Source of the DNA: Azadirachta indica
Lineage: Eukaryota > Streptophyta > Magnoliopsida > Sapindales > Meliaceae
Reading direction: 5' to 3'
DNA: 64,000 bases
Assembly (NCBI GenBank): GCA_022749755.1
Contig: CM040443.1
Coordinates: forward strand, 18,273,228-18,337,227
Made by a program: the position numbers and the translations under genes. Shown piece after piece: positions 61,320 through 64,000 of the stretch (position 1 is its first letter; each line of letters opens with the position of its first letter). Below the pieces are notes generated by a model. It ran no database searches. It was not told the origin of the DNA and saw nothing but the letters and a program-made list of their open reading frames with translations.

Positions 61320-61870
61320 ATGGTTTCGATCACAAATACATGTGTGAAAGTTTGGTAGTCGTGATTAAAACTATCGAAAGAACGTGATCGAAACTGAGGA
61401 AATTACGTGATAGAAACTACAGTTTCGATCACGTAATTTTCTCAGTTTCGATCACCTTCTTTTGGTTTTCAATTATATATTGTTGATGAAATTTGTGTGA
61501 TGTTGATAATTGAGGTTGATTATTAGAGTAGATTGTATTGGTGGAAATTACAGATACGTGAATGAAACTGTGAAAATTATGTGATCGAAAGTGTACATCT
61601 CACATAATTTTCAATGTTTCGATCTCGTTATATTTTTTTTATGGTTTTGATACAGGGTTTCAGTTTCGAATAGAAATAGGAGTGTTGATTAATTTTAGTT
61701 ACACTTTCGATCACATAAAAGTATAGTAAGTTTCGATTACGAAGTATTTTGAATGTGATCGAAAGTGTAATTTCGATTTTTCCAGAATCTTGTTAGTTGT
61801 TTATACTTCATATACATTGGGGTTGTACTTTTGATCATAATTTGTGTGATCGAAATATCAGTTTCGATTT
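61320..61870. repeat. Cluster of GTGATCGAAA / TTTCGATCAC motifs with a hairpin
   Basis: About a dozen copies or close variants occur in both orientations (for example near 61327, 61384, 61421, 61445, 61581, 61706, 61757, 61852). Two of them form arms of a stem of about 28 base pairs with one mismatch, at about 61384-61411 and 61427-61454. The cluster lies between the TIR-like end and the DUF1985 gene. Confidence 0.75.
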
Positions 61871-61980
61871 TTCCAGTTTGTAGTTTTTCTTTTCTGTATT
61901 CTAATTGCAGTTTATATTTTCATTATTTGTATATGTTTTTTCACTAACATATGTAGTTTTTTTTTGTTTCAGGTAAAAAA

Positions 61981-62690
61981 TGGTTGTTACCGTGACAAGA
62001 GAGTTGAAGATCTAGAAGGCCGAACATTTTCCGGCTGTTGTAACCTCATTGTCAAAGAAACGGGTCTTAAAGACAGTGCAAAAGAAGCTGACCTCAACAC
62101 AATAAGAGTTGTTTAGGCAGACATGTTTTGGCCATTTGTTGGACATAGAAGATGTCCAATTTTCAGGCAACCTTGTGCATAATATGCTACTTCACGAGGT
62201 GGTTACGGAGGGAGCAGAGAAGGAGATGTGGTTTCTAGTGGGGGGCAGTATCATACGTTTCTCACACATTGAGTTCGGCTTGATAACGGGGTTGATTTTA
62301 GGGCCATATCCAAGTAATGCAGGTGGGTCTACAAGGTTGAGGGACTTGTACTTTGGTGGGGAAGTCAGCATGGAACTAAATGATATGGAAAAGCCATACA
62401 ACGCAATAGACTTTAAACTGATAGATGACATAGACGCAGTGAAGTTGTCATTGTATGTGTTGATGGACTTGTTTCTACTTGGCCGGGGCCAACGGTATCA
62501 CACCGATATGTGGATACTGCAGATGGTTGATAACTTAGAGCAGTTTAATCGATTTCCCTAGGGGTCTGTTGTATGGACATACACCTTTCGTTCATTGAGT
62601 AGGGCGATGAGTTGACAGTTGGCCATATATAAGGTTAAACAATCTCATAAGTGAAAGAAAAGACTGAAGCACGTCAATCGATACAACCTT
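61981..62690 (+). pseudogene. DUF1985 protein of the second MULE, exon 1 region
   Basis: Starts at ATG 61981 (MVVTVTRELKI), then stops. After a stop near 62104 a 150-codon frame follows with the DUF1985 domain: CFGHLLDIEDVQFSGNLVHN, LLHEVVTEGAEKEMWFLVGG, IIRFSHIEFGLITGL, FKLIDDIDAVKLSLYVLMDL. It ends at a stop at 62559, and sequence like KRLKHVNRYNLCGFPYAFQ follows to about 62715 in a disturbed frame. It is usually fused to an Ulp1 protease, which would lie to the right. Confidence 0.78.
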
Positions 62691-62814
62691 TGCGGGTTTC
62701 CTTACGCATTCCAGGTACTTGGGTGTTCACTTTAATATTTAAGTGTGTTATATTTTAATTTAACTGTACATTATCATGTTACTAAAATGAAACTTTATTT
62801 GCATGTAAATTTAG

Positions 62815-63806
62815 ATGTACGAGACTATCTCCACTGCTGGGTCTGAGTTAGGGGCACGCACCAATTCCCGCCTTCCTCGTATATCGAAATGGATCGTGGT
62901 AAGAAAGAATGTTCGCGACGAGGACCTGAAGTCATACATTTTCAATGATAACTCGGTACAATTTAATAATATATTTTCTTTCATATTTCCCAATTTTTTG
63001 TGAACTTTGATATATTGTATTTTGTAATAAAATTTGCTATCCTAATAATAACTAGCCCCCGTCCGTCAGCCGTACAATGGAAGTCTAATCGACAGAGCGT
63101 TTTTTGCCGTATGGTCGGGCTTTACATTTCGATGCTGCATATGGCGGTGAATATGCCGGTACTATTCTCCTTGACCATGTGGACCGTGATGAGTCGGCCT
63201 TATCGCCAAGGACATCACTGGTAAGCCTAAAATACTAAGTACTTAATTTATAATTTTTGGGTTAAACTTCTACTAACATTTATATACTATACTGTCTTCT
63301 TAGGGAGAGGCGATGAGCAATGAGGATTTATCAACCTCCATTCCTCTAAGTCCAAGGAAAATTAGAAGAAAGATGAATTTTATTGAAAGTTTAATTTCAA
63401 CAAGTGAAAATCATCAATTTTATATAACTATTAATATAGTTTCTTAACAATTTGAACTTTGTTTTCGCAGCGAGCCCATCCCTCTGTTGTGTCCAAGGAG
63501 ATTCCTCAGCATAATGACCCTGAAGAGTCTCCAGCAGGGCACAATACATTTCTCGACATGTCGTACCCAGACCCCGATGTATGTACACCGACTGCCATTG
63601 TCCTAGAACAATCTAATCGCCTATTGGTTGTTGAACAACAAGTTCGAGATCTACGTGCTGATTTCCAAACCTATTCAAAGAAGCAAGAAGATATATGGTG
63701 TCGGCAGGAGGAAATACTACGGTGTCAGGATGAGACATTGACAGTGCTAGTCAGAAAATTGAGTAGTCGAACTGCATCTGAGCCGCCACAGGATCCTCAA
63801 GTATGA
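62815..63806 (+). pseudogene. Downstream exons of the DUF1985/Ulp1-type gene
   Basis: 62815-62960 reads MYETISTAGSELGARTNSRL and PRISKWIVVRKNVRDEDLKS, the conserved block that follows DUF1985. 63459-63806 reads PQHNDPEESPAGHN and a coiled-coil-like QSNRLLVVEQQVRDLRADFQ stretch, ending at a stop at 63804. Intron borders are plausible (AG before 62815) but not certain. No Ulp1 catalytic core appears before the window ends. Confidence 0.55.
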
Positions 63807-64000
63807 TTTTTGGTTGATTTGTTGGGTTGTTTATAACAATGTAAACGCTATATATTGGATATTATCGAAACAGATTATTGTAGTTGTCACGTTTTTCCAT
63901 TGAGTTTTATTTAATTGCTTTTGTGTTGTTATGAATGTTCATGACACGAGAAACTGCATGTGCGAAAATTTCTATGGTTACAGGTTCATCACATAGGTGA

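Larger units (their letters stand above)
60695..64000 (+). mobile_element. Second Mutator-like element with DUF1985 gene (left part)
   Basis: The left boundary is set by a TIR-like start (GGAAAATTTGCAACAGTGAT, with TTTTTAAAAATAATCAACAT following), similar in style to the first MULE's end next to its DUF1985 gene. The DUF1985 gene reads inward on the plus strand, again matching that layout. The right end lies beyond the window. The boundary is approximate because only one end is visible. Confidence 0.55.

Overview
This is a 64-kb piece of a plant nuclear genome, from a eudicot as far as the sequence allows. The evidence is GT-AG introns of 80-2000 bases, AT-rich intergenic DNA, a plant-type sacsin-like giant gene, SDE3-type helicase homologues, and plant transposon families (Ty1/copia, Ty3/gypsy-like LTRs, Mutator-like elements with DUF1985/Ulp1 genes, MITEs). 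The species cannot be fixed from sequence alone. A run of exactly 100 N at 21660-21759 marks a scaffold gap of unknown true size.

Region 1 (1-21659) is a tandem array of four SDE3-like paralogues, all on the minus strand. Copy A runs off the left edge, copy B (5708-10059) is complete, copy C (11375-15854) is a broken pseudogene, and copy D (21144-21659) is cut by the gap. SDE3 is an RNA helicase of RNA silencing. In copy B the helicase core keeps the backbone of the first RecA domain but lacks the Walker A motif, the DEAG Walker B motif and the GDxxQLxP motif. The frame also stops before the second RecA domain. The encoded proteins would be pseudo-helicases with long, fast-evolving, low-complexity N termini. 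In copy B the N terminus is an eleven-unit array of about 49 residues per unit. Three insertions sit between copies C and D: a Mutator-type MITE with a perfect 10-base target duplication, and two copies of another MITE head to head forming a 1.4-kb imperfect palindrome.

Region 2 (21660-24036) holds the gap and the 3' end of a decayed copia element. Region 3 (24037-42293, minus) is a sacsin-like gene. I could place nine exons with in-phase splice sites, giving about 4173 codons with three sacsin repeats. Two one-base frameshifts interrupt exon 3, and the last several hundred codons expected from the family are missing on the gap side.

Region 4 (42428-56628) is one large Mutator-like element. 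Its terminal inverted repeats lie 14.2 kb apart; it carries the N-terminal part of a MuDR transposase on one strand and a DUF1985/Ulp1 gene on the other. A non-autonomous LTR retrotransposon (46730-53836, target duplication ATAAA) is inserted in the middle of the Ulp1 gene. The outer element begins only about 135 bases upstream of the sacsin-like start codon. Region 5 (56629-60690) contains a spliced but disabled fragment of the meiotic gene MSH5. Region 6 (about 60695 to the right edge) is a second DUF1985-bearing Mutator-like element with an unusual cluster of GTGATCGAAA-type motifs.
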